A program made the translations under genes and the position numbers. Under the pieces are notes generated by a model. That model searched no databases. It saw nothing but the letters and a program-made list of their open reading frames with translations, and was not told the origin of the DNA. Of a stretch of DNA of 64,000 nucleotides, positions 17,051 to 25,401 are shown piece after piece (the first letter of the stretch is position 1; each line of letters begins with the position of its first letter). Source of the DNA: Nostocales cyanobacterium HT-58-2 (GTDB lineage: Bacteria > Cyanobacteriota > Cyanobacteriia > Cyanobacteriales > Nostocaceae); contig CP019636.1 of the NCBI GenBank assembly GCA_002163975.1, positions 2,517,001 to 2,581,000 on the forward strand, in the 5' to 3' direction.

Positions 17051-17269
17051 TTAAAATCTAAGGGTGAGTGGTCCTCTATCTGGATCGCTAAGAGCAGTAG
17101 CTATCCTAAAGAATTGTAGTTGGTAAGGGCTGAGGTTTCTGAGTTTAAGAGATATCCCTCCATTAGCACTCACCCCACCAACTATAACCTTCGTCTCCAT
17201 ATCGGTTAGAGCATCGAGAAGCTTTTCGTTATCAGTAGGATGCAAGTCAGAGATTGTAAGAATAGCCAT
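17051..17269 (-). CDS. RiPP precursor-like peptide P9 with divergent core
   Basis: A 72-residue peptide starting MAILTISDLHPTDNEKLLDA, with AGGAGG 7 nt before the ATG. The leader LLDALTDMETKVIVGG keeps the family pattern (SDLHP, LTD, V-x-GG), closest to P1. The core VSANGGISLKLRNLSPYQLQ then FFRIATALSDPDRGPLTLRF is unlike all other copies: it lacks the NFKVLEAG motif and is basic rather than glycine-rich. It has no cysteine. It is the most upstream gene of the leftward array and may encode a different product using the same exporter. Confidence 0.68.
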   Translation of the reverse strand: MAILTISDLHPTDNEKLLDALTDMETKVIVGGVSANGGISLKLRNLSPYQLQFFRIATALSDPDRGPLTLRF

Positions 17270-17469
17270 TTGGTCGCCTCCTTAAGACTGTGAAACGGCA
17301 CTGGATAGGATGACAATTAGATTGCCGAATCTTTCTCTTTCTTATATTTTCCGATTCAATCTGGAGATTCAAGTTTTGTAGACAAATTTTAGAGAAATAA
17401 TTAGACAAATTTTGTCTTAATTGCACACAGATGAGGAGATTGCAGGTTTGCGATGGTTCGTATATGCCT

Positions 17470-17530
17470 CAATGCAAACTCTGTTTGCATTGCCCCAAGC
17501 TCTGCTTGGGGGAGCGCAAGGAATGCGCTC
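17470..17530. repeat. three back-to-back perfect hairpins with 5-nt loops
   Basis: Three stems abut with no spacer: CAATGCAAA-CTCTG-TTTGCATTG (17470-17492), CCCCAAG-CTCTG-CTTGGGG (17493-17511) and GAGCGCA-AGGAA-TGCGCTC (17512-17530). Two loops are identical. The array lies between P9 and the creatininase gene, both on the minus strand. It is probably a dispersed palindromic repeat that also separates the transcripts. Confidence 0.65.
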
Positions 17531-17654
17531 AGGCACCGAACCCGCATAGCGATCTCGCCTAAATCTTAATTTTCCACGTCAAACGAATGCTCAAGCCCCA
17601 ATCACAACGATTGTTCCAACAAACAGCTGGCTTGCTTGAGAGATCTTCTACAAG

Positions 17655-18464
17655 TCAATGTGTTGGGGTTGGTTGGCGAAAGGCATAAATATCCTCAATC
17701 ACTTGCACCCAACCGTCAGACACAGATTCGAGGATGCGATCGCCCTTTTCCTTTGTTGCAACTGTGGGATCTCCCACCACTCCACTTTTGCTGAGATCCC
17801 GTGTCGCCCATGCGAAGGACAACTTACCTTCGATACTGAGCAAACTTCCTTGTGCTGGTTCCGGCGGATATTCGGTGACGGCGGCGTGCATTTTGACCTG
17901 TTCCGGTAAAATTGCCAACATTATGCTAGTTTCTGCATCTCCGGCATGAATACCTAGTTGTTTTTCCTTCGGTGTCAGTAATTCCCAAGTAATATGCGGA
18001 ACTCGCCACGTAAACAGCGGAAATACCAAAAAATCACTGTACTTGATATGCAAATCCCGTGCCACAATTTCCATGACTTGAGGCTGTCCGCCATGGGAGT
18101 TCATCAACACCAGTTTTCTAAACCCGGCACGGTAAAGACTTTCTGCAACTTCCGTGAGGGTTGCCAACAGAGTTTCGGCACTGAGAGTAATGGTACCCGG
18201 AAAATGCCAGTGTTCGTTTGATTTCCCATAATAGAGCGTTGGCAGAGCATATGCTGGAATGTTGGAGTCTAGCTTTTCCAATGCCTTTCCCAGAACCGCC
18301 ACACCAATAGCAGCATCGACAATTAACGGCAGATGAGGACCATGCTGTTCTATTGCCCCTACTGGTTGGATAATGACCACATTTTCCTTGTTGGGCATTG
18401 CCTGGATATCAGTCCAGGTGAGGTAGGGAAAAAAGCGTTGTGGGGGGATAAAGCTGTGAAGCAT
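17655..18464 (-). CDS. creatininase-family amidohydrolase
   Basis: A 269-residue protein of the creatininase/creatinine amidohydrolase family. Metal-site signatures are visible: PVGAIEQHGPHLPL (Glu/His), then a conserved D in IVDAAIG, NSHGGQ near 120, and HAGDAETS with the second Glu near 175. Family members are cytosolic metal-dependent cyclic amidases; the cyanobacterial substrate is not known to me. It is monocistronic, with no neighbours in the same pathway. Its leader carries a 14-bp tandem repeat (18470-18510). Confidence 0.85.
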   Translation of the reverse strand: MLHSFIPPQRFFPYLTWTDIQAMPNKENVVIIQPVGAIEQHGPHLPLIVDAAIGVAVLGKALEKLDSNIPAYALPTLYYGKSNEHWHFPGTITLSAETLLATLTEVAESLYRAGFRKLVLMNSHGGQPQVMEIVARDLHIKYSDFLVFPLFTWRVPHITWELLTPKEKQLGIHAGDAETSIMLAILPEQVKMHAAVTEYPPEPAQGSLLSIEGKLSFAWATRDLSKSGVVGDPTVATKEKGDRILESVSDGWVQVIEDIYAFRQPTPTH

Positions 18465-18469
18465 ACACT

Positions 18470-18510
18470 CACAAAGTTTTGGTCACAAAGTTTTGGTCAC
18501 AATGTTTTGT
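18470..18510. repeat. 14-bp direct repeat upstream of the creatininase gene
   Basis: CACAAAGTTTTGGT occurs at 18470-18483 and 18484-18497, followed by a degenerate third copy (CACAATGTTTTGT). It falls 6 bp before the start codon on the minus strand, in the 5' leader. It may be a slipped duplication or a binding site; nothing in the sequence decides. Confidence 0.6.
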
Positions 18511-18746
18511 AGCACAACTTATTGATTTTACAAAAGCAACTGAGAGCCACAGCTAGATTTTCCAGGTGCTGAAATCATGACAGAGTATTGCAAACTGCCT
18601 GTGATATCAGCAACAGCAATGTCAAATACAAAATTTGTCTCGGTAGAGATTGTATATTATGTAAATAAGCCTAACTACAATCGGATATTTCCTAGATACA
18701 TTAGAGAATATCAACCAGTTAGCAAATACTGACGAGAGAAAATCCA

Positions 18747-19454
18747 ATGGTTGAAAACAATGGAGCTATCCGCACCCTATCAGTTGACATAGGTGGTAGT
18801 GGCGTTAAGGTATTGGTTTTGGATATTACAGGGAAACCTTTAACTCAAAGGGCACGAACAGAAACACCGCAACCGGCAAAACCAGAGGCTGTGATTGATG
18901 CAATTGCAGGACTAGCAGCTACTCAAGGTGAGTTTCATCGCGTTTCGGTAGGTTTTCCTGGTGTAGTTCGCAGTGGAGTCACTGAAACAGCCGTGAACTT
19001 AAATCCAGATTGGATCAAGTTTGATTTAGCAACAGCATTGTCAAATCGCTTAAACAAACCTGTACGAGTGATAAATGACGCCGATATGCAAGGTTTGGGA
19101 TCAATTTCTGGAAAGGGTGTGGAATTAGTGATTACACTAGGGACAGGCTTTGGTTCCGCTTTGTTTGTAGATGGGAAACTGGTGCCGAATTTGGAAATGG
19201 GGCATCATGAATTTCGCAAAGGAGAGACTTACGAGGAACAGCTAGGACGTGCGACCTTAGAAAAGGTGGGTGAGAAGAAATGGAACAGGCGGTTAGAAAA
19301 GGCGATCGCATCTTTAGAGCACCTCTTCAATTATGATTACCTGTACATTGGGGGCGGTGAAGCAGTGAGAGTAGATCTCGATCTGCCGCCAAATGTGAAG
19401 ATTATCCCTAATATTACTGGTTTGTTGGGTGGCATTGCTTTGTGGAAGGATTAG
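18747..19454 (+). CDS. ppgK: ROK-family kinase, polyphosphate-glucokinase-like
   Basis: A 235-residue cytosolic sugar kinase. Residues ~12-24 hold the phosphate-binding loop (LSVDIGGSGVKVLVLD), ~66-75 the VGFPGVV segment, ~107 the catalytic region INDADMQGLG, and ~128-140 the second loop TLGTGFGSALFVDG. The C-terminal YIGGGE closes the ATP/polyphosphate site. The short length and motif spacing fit polyphosphate glucokinases, which phosphorylate glucose with polyphosphate or ATP. Separation from an ordinary ROK glucokinase rests on overall resemblance. ATG18747 lacks a strong ribosome site. The gene stands alone. Confidence 0.78.
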   Translation: MVENNGAIRTLSVDIGGSGVKVLVLDITGKPLTQRARTETPQPAKPEAVIDAIAGLAATQGEFHRVSVGFPGVVRSGVTETAVNLNPDWIKFDLATALSNRLNKPVRVINDADMQGLGSISGKGVELVITLGTGFGSALFVDGKLVPNLEMGHHEFRKGETYEEQLGRATLEKVGEKKWNRRLEKAIASLEHLFNYDYLYIGGGEAVRVDLDLPPNVKIIPNITGLLGGIALWKD

Positions 19455-19538
19455 ATCTTCACAGCTCAATCTTATAGTAAGGCAACAGCTCCGTCTTCCC
19501 CTAAATTAAAATAGCTATTGGTTCTTCGTCAACCTTTT

Positions 19539-20411
19539 TCAGCTACTACTTTCATTGGAAGATTGTTGTTGCGCTGCTTGCTGCACTTCTTGTACACTCA
19601 AGCCTAACGCCTGTGCTATCTGCTCTACAGTCAACCCTAATGCTAATAAACGGGGTACTGCTTCTAGTTGAGCTTCCAAACGTCCCTCTCGCTTACCTTC
19701 TTGCTTGCCTTCTTGCTTACCTTCTTGCTTGCCTTCTTGCTTGCCTTCTTGCTTACCTTCCTCAAACGCTTCCTGATAAAACCGTGTTTGCTTTAATTCA
19801 TTCAAGCTAAACATTGCTTCTATCTCCTCGCGAGTCATTAACGGAAATTTATAAATTAAAATCGTCTCTATCAATTGTAGTAATTGCTGCTGTTGCTGCG
19901 TTGAGCTTATTTCTTGCTTGGTTCTATCTATCAAAACCCTTGCTTGTTCAATTGCTGTATCTTCATTTTCAATCACTAACTTGATAGTTGCAACGCCAAT
20001 TGGTAAAGATACAGCTTCACCTAATTCGTCGAGGTAAATAGGGCTAACACGTTGACTGATAAAGAATTCACGATAATGTTTTCTATCTGCTATATCTATA
20101 CTTCTAGTAGGATATATCACCGCACCACACCAGTCATTTTGTGGTTGATTTTGCCGCAGGTACAAAAAGATTTCTGTAAATAGTCGTGCATAAATTCCTG
20201 AATCTCCTTGAAATTGGACTTCCACAAAATAAATTGGGTTGTCACTTTCCTTATTAGGAAGAAAGACACCATCAATTCTAAAGGCTGTTTGCTTAACTTC
20301 AACTGATGAAAATTGATAAGCGCTGGCTTCTTCTGGTGGTTCACCAATAAGTTCAAAGAAGATGCTGGGAAATTCTTGAAATAGGCGATAGAAAATGCTG
20401 TCAGTTTTCAC
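19539..20411 (-). CDS. Rpn/PD-(D/E)XK-type putative transposase-nuclease (DUF2887-like) with EGKQ repeats
   Basis: A 290-residue protein starting MKTDSIFYRLFQEFPSIFFE. The N-terminal ~150 residues resemble the Rpn/DUF2887 nuclease-like family (FRIDGVFLPNKES, then YFVEVQFQGD, an ExQ-type catalytic patch). A helical region follows, then residues ~225-250 contain at least six tandem EGKQ/EGKR tetrapeptides encoded by 12-bp repeats (19685-19760). The C-terminus is an alpha-helical motif (VEQIAQALGLSVQEVQQA). Such proteins are abundant and variable in cyanobacteria. The repeats are prone to slippage, so copy number may vary between strains. Confidence 0.75.
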   Translation of the reverse strand: MKTDSIFYRLFQEFPSIFFELIGEPPEEASAYQFSSVEVKQTAFRIDGVFLPNKESDNPIYFVEVQFQGDSGIYARLFTEIFLYLRQNQPQNDWCGAVIYPTRSIDIADRKHYREFFISQRVSPIYLDELGEAVSLPIGVATIKLVIENEDTAIEQARVLIDRTKQEISSTQQQQQLLQLIETILIYKFPLMTREEIEAMFSLNELKQTRFYQEAFEEGKQEGKQEGKQEGKQEGKQEGKREGRLEAQLEAVPRLLALGLTVEQIAQALGLSVQEVQQAAQQQSSNESSS

Positions 20412-20464
20412 AAATTCAGTTTTTTAACACAGAGTATAGAATATCACTGTGATGCAGATTTTAT

Positions 20465-20565
20465 ACTAAGTTGCATTCAAAAACCTCACCCCGCCCTCCG
20501 GGCACCCCTCTCCTTGCTAAGGAGAGGGGCGGGGGTGAGGTGACACCTATGAACGCAACTCGGTA
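20465..20565. repeat. 101-bp palindromic MITE-like element, copy 1
   Basis: The ends ACTAAGTTGCATTCA and TGAACGCAACTCGGT are imperfect inverted repeats (12 of 15 match). Inside, CTCACCCCGCCC pairs with GGGCGGGGGTGAG, and a smaller CTCTCCTT/AAGGAGAG closes the loop. The same element occurs at 30791-30891 and 38676-38776 with the same length. It has no coding capacity, so any movement would depend on a transposase elsewhere. Confidence 0.8.
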
Positions 20566-20633
20566 TTAGCATTTACTCTTGGGGAAAGAGAGTTATTGTT
20601 CTTGAACTCTTTCTCACCAAGCGACAGTGCGCG

Positions 20634-20927
20634 GATGAGTGTTTGATACTGGTGGGTGAGTGTTGAATACTCGCGGACGAGTGTTTGATACTGGTGGGTG
20701 AGTGTTGAATACTCGCGGACGAGTGTTTGATACTGGTGGGTGAGTGTTGGATACTCGTGAATGAGTGTTGGATACTGGTGGGTGAGTGTTGGATACTCGT
20801 GAATGAGTGTTGGATACTGGTGGGTGAGTGTTGGATACTCGTGAATGAGTGTTGGATACTGGTGGGTGAGTGTTGGATACTCGCGAATGAGTATTGGATA
20901 CTCGTGAATGAGTGTTAGATACTCGCG
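20634..20927. repeat. fourteen tandem 21-bp repeats
   Basis: Fourteen contiguous 21-bp units of the form GATGAGTGTTGGATACTSGTG. Units alternate between a GGTG-starting and an AATG/GACG-starting version, giving a 42-bp higher-order repeat. Because 21 is divisible by three, both strands stay open: the minus frame (20547-20957, 136 residues) reads YPTLIHE/YPTLTHQ heptapeptides, and the plus frame reads WILVNEC/WILVGEC. The minus frame begins at ATG20957 without a clear ribosome site. A real heptad-repeat protein is possible, but I regard the repeat DNA as the main feature. Confidence 0.7.
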
Positions 20928-21184
20928 CATGAGTTGATTAGGGTAGCCACTCAGCATTTAATGCTGTATCGAGTTCCTACGGATTTGGAAGTGTTGATGC
21001 AAATTTTAGTGGGGATTTTGATGGAGGGTTAGGAGGGGCGATCGCACCGCAATGAAAAGTGTCATTTTCATCGACCTCCACCTCCCCTACCCTCTGGAAA
21101 TAAGCCAATCCTCACTCTTGCGAAAGATGAACCTCCGCTTCATAAAGCTTAATACATAGAAGGAGAGGGTATGGATTATAAATC

Positions 21185-22213
21185 ATGCAATTAAAACCAA
21201 TTCATCAGCAGGTTGTCGCCATCGTTGGGGCTTCCAGTGGTATAGGAAGGGAAACAGCACTGAAGTTTGCCAGACGTGGTGCAAAGGTCATGGTTGCTGC
21301 CCGCAGTGAACCAGGGTTAAAGTCTTTGGTAGAAGAAATCAAACGCTTTGGCGGTGACGCAACATATATCATTGCAGATGTCAGTGATTTTCAACAAGTT
21401 AAGGCGATCGCAGACACAACTGTAGAACAGTACGGCAGGTTAGATACTTGGGTTCATGCTGCGGCTACAGGTGTCATTGGTCCTTTTGAGAAAATCACAC
21501 CAGAGGAGTTTCAACGAGTCATTGATGTTGACTTGATGGGACAGGTATATGGTGCCATGGCGGCACTACCCCATCTAAAAAAAGAGGGACGCGGGGCATT
21601 AATTCATATTTCATCTATGGAGGGTAGACGCAGTTTGCCACTGCAAAGCCCCTACTCTGCTGCCAAGCATGGTGTAGAAGGTTTTGTAGAAGCACTGCGC
21701 GTTGAGTTGCAACACGAAAAATTGCCTATCAGTGTCACGTCTATTCTACCTGCTGTCATTAACACGCCTTTTTATGACAAGGTTCGCAGCAAGCTAGGAG
21801 TTAAGCCTACAGGGATACCACCATATTACTCGCCTAGTGTTGTCGCTGATGCCATTCTCTACACTGCGGAACACCCCACTCGTGATTTTCTCGTGGGCGA
21901 TGTTGCCAGGATACTAGATGTGTTGCAGCGCGTGTCACCAGAACTTGTAGATTCCATCTTAGCGGTTATCGGTTTTGCAGGACAGCGCACCAACGAACCA
22001 AAATCAGAAGAAGGACCAGACAATCTTTTTGGACCCAGCATTCCAGAGTTTGACCGAGTTAAGGGAGACTTTGACCATCTTGAGATACCAACTTTCTTAG
22101 ATTGGTTGGATATGAATCCGGCTCTGAAGTGGGGTACAGCTGCAGCGGTTGCGGTGGCTGCATTTGGTCTTACTGCATTTTTCAGCCCTTGGTATCCTCG
22201 CAGTGATGTTTAA
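21185..22213 (+). CDS. SDR-family oxidoreductase with C-terminal membrane segment
   Basis: A 342-residue short-chain dehydrogenase/reductase. Residues ~10-20 contain the cofactor loop VGASSGIGRE. R42 in AARSE suggests an NADP(H) preference. The catalytic set includes Ser ~143 (HISSMEG) and SPYSAAKHG (YxxxK). Residues beyond ~260 are an added tail ending in a hydrophobic helix (~314-332, GTAAAVAVAAFGLTAFFSP), so it is probably membrane anchored. Substrate unknown. A purine-rich AAGGAGAGG precedes the start by ~15 nt. It has no same-strand partner. Confidence 0.85.
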   Translation: MQLKPIHQQVVAIVGASSGIGRETALKFARRGAKVMVAARSEPGLKSLVEEIKRFGGDATYIIADVSDFQQVKAIADTTVEQYGRLDTWVHAAATGVIGPFEKITPEEFQRVIDVDLMGQVYGAMAALPHLKKEGRGALIHISSMEGRRSLPLQSPYSAAKHGVEGFVEALRVELQHEKLPISVTSILPAVINTPFYDKVRSKLGVKPTGIPPYYSPSVVADAILYTAEHPTRDFLVGDVARILDVLQRVSPELVDSILAVIGFAGQRTNEPKSEEGPDNLFGPSIPEFDRVKGDFDHLEIPTFLDWLDMNPALKWGTAAAVAVAAFGLTAFFSPWYPRSDV

Positions 22214-22387
22214 GCAGCTCCAAATTTCACCTTCTCGTTCCCTGGCTCTCGGACAGCTTTCCCCAATTCTACCTGGGAACGAAGGGAAGTCATCGCATTT
22301 TTATGTTTTTGGGAAATGTGATCGCGTGGAGTGTCCGCAGGGAGCGATCGCCTTTAGAAAAAGCAACATTAGATAGTAACAGTAGGC

Positions 22388-23473
22388 TCACCTATTACAA
22401 GCTTGATTACATCTACCAACTTGTCCCCAAACTTGCATATAAGGTGAACTCGAACTAGGCTCCACTAAATCCTTTACGTCAAGGATCTTTAACTTTTCTC
22501 CCGGTTGAAGTTCACCTAGCAGTCGTGATGACGGAGATTTTTTTTCTCTTAAATCCACCTTACCTTTAAGAGTAAATAGGTGTCCTGGTGCTGGAACCAG
22601 ATGGGTATCAATTATCTGAGGATCTGAGGTTTTAAGCAGTGGAGATCCAATAATTAAACCCCTTGAAGTATTATTAGTTAGACCTATTTTTATCCATCCA
22701 ATTGAAGTTACCTGTTGTACTGAGTTTAGAGTTGGCTCAGATTCTGGTGAAGAACTTCGTAACAGATTGGATAGTTGATGAATAAAAACGCTTGCAATTA
22801 CGACAATGATAATAATTTTTAGAATAGCTCTGAATTTCGCCCTATTTCGCTTACGATACCTTAATCTTCCAGGTGAGGAAGAAAAAATTGTAATCGCCAT
22901 GTTTACAAACGCACTTGTCAAGTTCCAAAAAATCCTTGCAACAGGTATTACAACTGCCCTAATTTGCTGAAGAGAGTTTTGAATAGGAAACTCAGAACCA
23001 GTTCCTTTCTCAGCGACCTTCCGAATATCTTCTGCAATACTCTTAAAAGCTCTATCATAGGGCTTCCAATCAGTAACACATCTTCCATCCCTAGGTAAGG
23101 CTGTGACGTTAGGAAATGCAACCTTCCAATAATTATCTACTGGACGGAGTCGAATAGGGATGACACAGGCTTGTCGAGCCTTATGTCTTTCCATCGCCAA
23201 CTTTGCCAAAACGTTCCAGTTCTCATCCGAAGCTACAAAATCTGAACTAATTAGCGGCAAGATTATATCAGCTGTCATTAACTGCCCGTATGTTTCACTC
23301 TCCCATTCGTTTCCGGCACCAATCATGCTTTTATCCCAAGTAGTGATTATGCCCTGCCACTTTAAAATTCTGAGGTGCTTTTCCAGTTCCTCCCGTAGTT
23401 TTTCGTCTTTGTCAGAATCAGAGCAACAATATAAGACTTTAATAGCTTTGGTAGATGACATTGACTTCTGCAC
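22388..23473 (-). CDS. membrane-anchored TIR-domain protein with C-terminal SH3-like domain
   Basis: A 361-residue protein. Residues ~10-155 form a TIR domain (KVLYCCSDSDKDEKLREELE, then ADIILPLISSDFVAS). Residues ~213-235 are a transmembrane helix (AILKIIIIVVIASVFIHQL), and ~295-361 resemble a bacterial SH3 domain (GKVDLREKKSPSSRLLGELQ, PGEKLKIL). At the position of the usual catalytic Glu of NAD-cleaving TIR domains, the sequence is WNVLAKLAMERH. The neighbour has WDIEVKQAMERH. The Glu is thus replaced by Leu, suggesting a non-enzymatic scaffold. The TIR should face the cytoplasm and SH3 the periplasm. Confidence 0.78.
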   Translation of the reverse strand: MQKSMSSTKAIKVLYCCSDSDKDEKLREELEKHLRILKWQGIITTWDKSMIGAGNEWESETYGQLMTADIILPLISSDFVASDENWNVLAKLAMERHKARQACVIPIRLRPVDNYWKVAFPNVTALPRDGRCVTDWKPYDRAFKSIAEDIRKVAEKGTGSEFPIQNSLQQIRAVVIPVARIFWNLTSAFVNMAITIFSSSPGRLRYRKRNRAKFRAILKIIIIVVIASVFIHQLSNLLRSSSPESEPTLNSVQQVTSIGWIKIGLTNNTSRGLIIGSPLLKTSDPQIIDTHLVPAPGHLFTLKGKVDLREKKSPSSRLLGELQPGEKLKILDVKDLVEPSSSSPYMQVWGQVGRCNQACNR

Positions 23474-23604
23474 CTAATTATTTAAAATATTAGTCTTTTA
23501 ATACTTCACAGAATAAGGTTTAGCTTCCGCATAGATAGCTTTTGAAGTTTCTAAACACCTTATCCAGTCTCACTGGTAAATTATTAGTAAATAATATTGG
23601 TGTA

Positions 23605-24069
23605 TCATGAATTTGCAAGCATTTCCTCAACTGCCTGCCTAATACCTTGAGCAACGCTCAAAAATGCTTCGTCACGATTTCCCCACTTGATCACAGGCTT
23701 ACCATCTTTAGGTAGGGATTGCAGCCTACTAAAAGGTGCACTCTTCCAATCAACTGGTTTAAGAATTACAGGAATAACGCGTGCTTCTTTGGCTTCATGC
23801 CGTTCCATCGCTTGCTTGACTTCAATATCCCAGCAGTAATTTGAGGCAATAAAAGCTGAACTAATAAGTAGCAAAATTATTTGAGCTGTATTCAAGTGTG
23901 TATCAATCTCATTCTTCCATTCTTTTCCCGCTCCTATTTTGCGGTCGTGCCACCCTGTAATCACTCCTTGTCGCTTCAAAAGACTCAGGTGCTTTTCTAA
24001 CTGATCTCGCAGTTTTTCATCTTCGTGAGCGTAAGAGAAGAATACTTCGATAGCATTAGCAGATGGCAT
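23605..24069 (-). CDS. small TIR-domain protein, catalytic Glu present
   Basis: A 154-residue stand-alone TIR domain (EVFFSYAHEDEKLRDQLEKH, AQIILLLISSAFIASNY, CWDIEVKQAMERHEAKEARV, IPVILKPVDW). The Glu after WDI matches the catalytic position of bacterial TIR NADases. It is a diverged paralog of the membrane TIR protein downstream on the same strand; 131 bp separate them. TIR proteins serve in anti-phage defence or signalling, often beside a sensor. No obvious defence partner (Thoeris, pAgo, CBASS) is next to it. Activity is inferred from the motif. Confidence 0.8.
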   Translation of the reverse strand: MPSANAIEVFFSYAHEDEKLRDQLEKHLSLLKRQGVITGWHDRKIGAGKEWKNEIDTHLNTAQIILLLISSAFIASNYCWDIEVKQAMERHEAKEARVIPVILKPVDWKSAPFSRLQSLPKDGKPVIKWGNRDEAFLSVAQGIRQAVEEMLANS

Positions 24070-24229
24070 AAAAAATTAGAGCAGTATTATAAGCTGTTAT
24101 TATACAGCAGAATTCAGGAGTAAAACAGGCTTTCTCCCTGGCTTTGAGACAAAGCTTATGTACTTCACCAACTTAAAATCCGCTGTATGATTTTTATTAC
24201 ATAAAATTGCCTTAGCTGACTTATCACCT

Positions 24230-25276
24230 TCAACTCTTCCCTAAAGGTTCCACAGCTACTAGTTTCTCACCCTCATTCACTTTTACCTTTGCCAGACCAA
24301 ATTGCTCAATTACCCACGCATTAGTCATCAAGTGCCTAGTCACCTCAGCTACTCGGTATTCACTTCCACCTGATGCCAAAGCCGTAGGTAATAATAACTG
24401 ATCTGCCAAATGTTCATCTACAGGTGCGCCCGTTTGATGAAACTTCAAAAGTTCCTCACAAGCCATATCTGCTACTTTTTCCGCTGGTAAACCAATACGT
24501 CCTAACGCACCAAAACCAGCTAAACTATTCTCGTACTTAGCAGTCAGAAACAAACCTGCCCCTGGTGCTACACCCCTTGCCCGTAATGGCTGTACACATG
24601 GTTTCAATTCCTCTTCACGCAGCACATTCTCGGCACGACTTGCCATTCTTTGGGGTATGTGGGAAGGTAGTTCCGTAACGACTGCTAACCCCTGCACCTG
24701 TTGCAAGTCACCACGTGTTACCAAGTTAATACCGTCAATGCTACTACCATTCACAAACAACTGCACTTGTCCCCTGCCTTGAGGATACCATCCCCAAGCG
24801 TTCAGTTCCACCTCAACCTGCACACCCATGCGTTGTACTATTGGTAGATAAACTTCCTGAATGTAAGTGACCGAAGGGCTATGTGTGACGTGAGTTCCAC
24901 CTTTGAGTGTCACCTGGGACTTACCATTTGCAAGCACTAGAGGCAAAAGAATAGTCTGCAACACAAGAGTGACTGCACCAGCAGAACCACCTTGGCGCGC
25001 TTCGCTGACATCAAAGGTATAACTTCCCGCTTGTACAGCACCACCAGGAATAAACTCCAGCGTCATTGAACCCAAAGCATCTCCTTGCACTTTGGCGTTA
25101 CAAATTGCAGCAGCGGCGCGAACTGATGTCAGGTGTTGTGCTGCAAGTCCTGGCTTTGGACGTCCGGCGCGAATGTTTTCTATCCGTATCGACTGACTAG
25201 TAATTGCAGCCAGACTCAGCGAGGTACGGAGAATTTGCCCGCCTCCTTCTCCGTAGGAACCGTCAATGTGAATCAT
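24230..25276 (-). CDS. rtcA: RNA 3'-terminal phosphate cyclase
   Basis: I start at ATG25276 (348 residues), where the family's N-terminus MIHIDGSYGEGGGQILRTSL begins; a longer frame from 25348 only adds unrelated residues. Other signatures are RAGRPKPGLAAQHLTSVRAA, GGTHVTHSPS, and the active-site His in PVDEHLADQLLLP. The enzyme converts RNA 3'-phosphate to a 2',3'-cyclic phosphate via an adenylated His. RtcB is not nearby. The gene is upstream of the TIR genes on the same strand, but nothing ties them functionally. Confidence 0.92.
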   Translation of the reverse strand: MIHIDGSYGEGGGQILRTSLSLAAITSQSIRIENIRAGRPKPGLAAQHLTSVRAAAAICNAKVQGDALGSMTLEFIPGGAVQAGSYTFDVSEARQGGSAGAVTLVLQTILLPLVLANGKSQVTLKGGTHVTHSPSVTYIQEVYLPIVQRMGVQVEVELNAWGWYPQGRGQVQLFVNGSSIDGINLVTRGDLQQVQGLAVVTELPSHIPQRMASRAENVLREEELKPCVQPLRARGVAPGAGLFLTAKYENSLAGFGALGRIGLPAEKVADMACEELLKFHQTGAPVDEHLADQLLLPTALASGGSEYRVAEVTRHLMTNAWVIEQFGLAKVKVNEGEKLVAVEPLGKS

Positions 25277-25345
25277 GAGCAATTTTGGATTTTCTATTTT
25301 AAATTTTGAATTGTCCCCACGGTTTTTGAAATCAAACCACAGATA

Positions 25346-25371
25346 CACACAGATAAATCTTCATCTGTGTG
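25346..25371. repeat. hairpin of the CCACAGAT-type dispersed repeat, copy 1
   Basis: CACACAGAT (25346-25354) pairs with ATCTGTGTG (25363-25371). The same repeat type appears at 26782-26838, so two copies flank the FAD-oxidase gene. Being between two minus-strand genes it may act as a terminator, but there is no T-run directly after it. Confidence 0.55.
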
Positions 25372-25401
25372 GATCTGTTGTTAATCTCTAGTTTCCTATT
25401 T

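Noticed and set aside
20634..20927. CRISPR array
   Set aside because: Units are contiguous 21-bp repeats with no unique spacers and no cas genes nearby.
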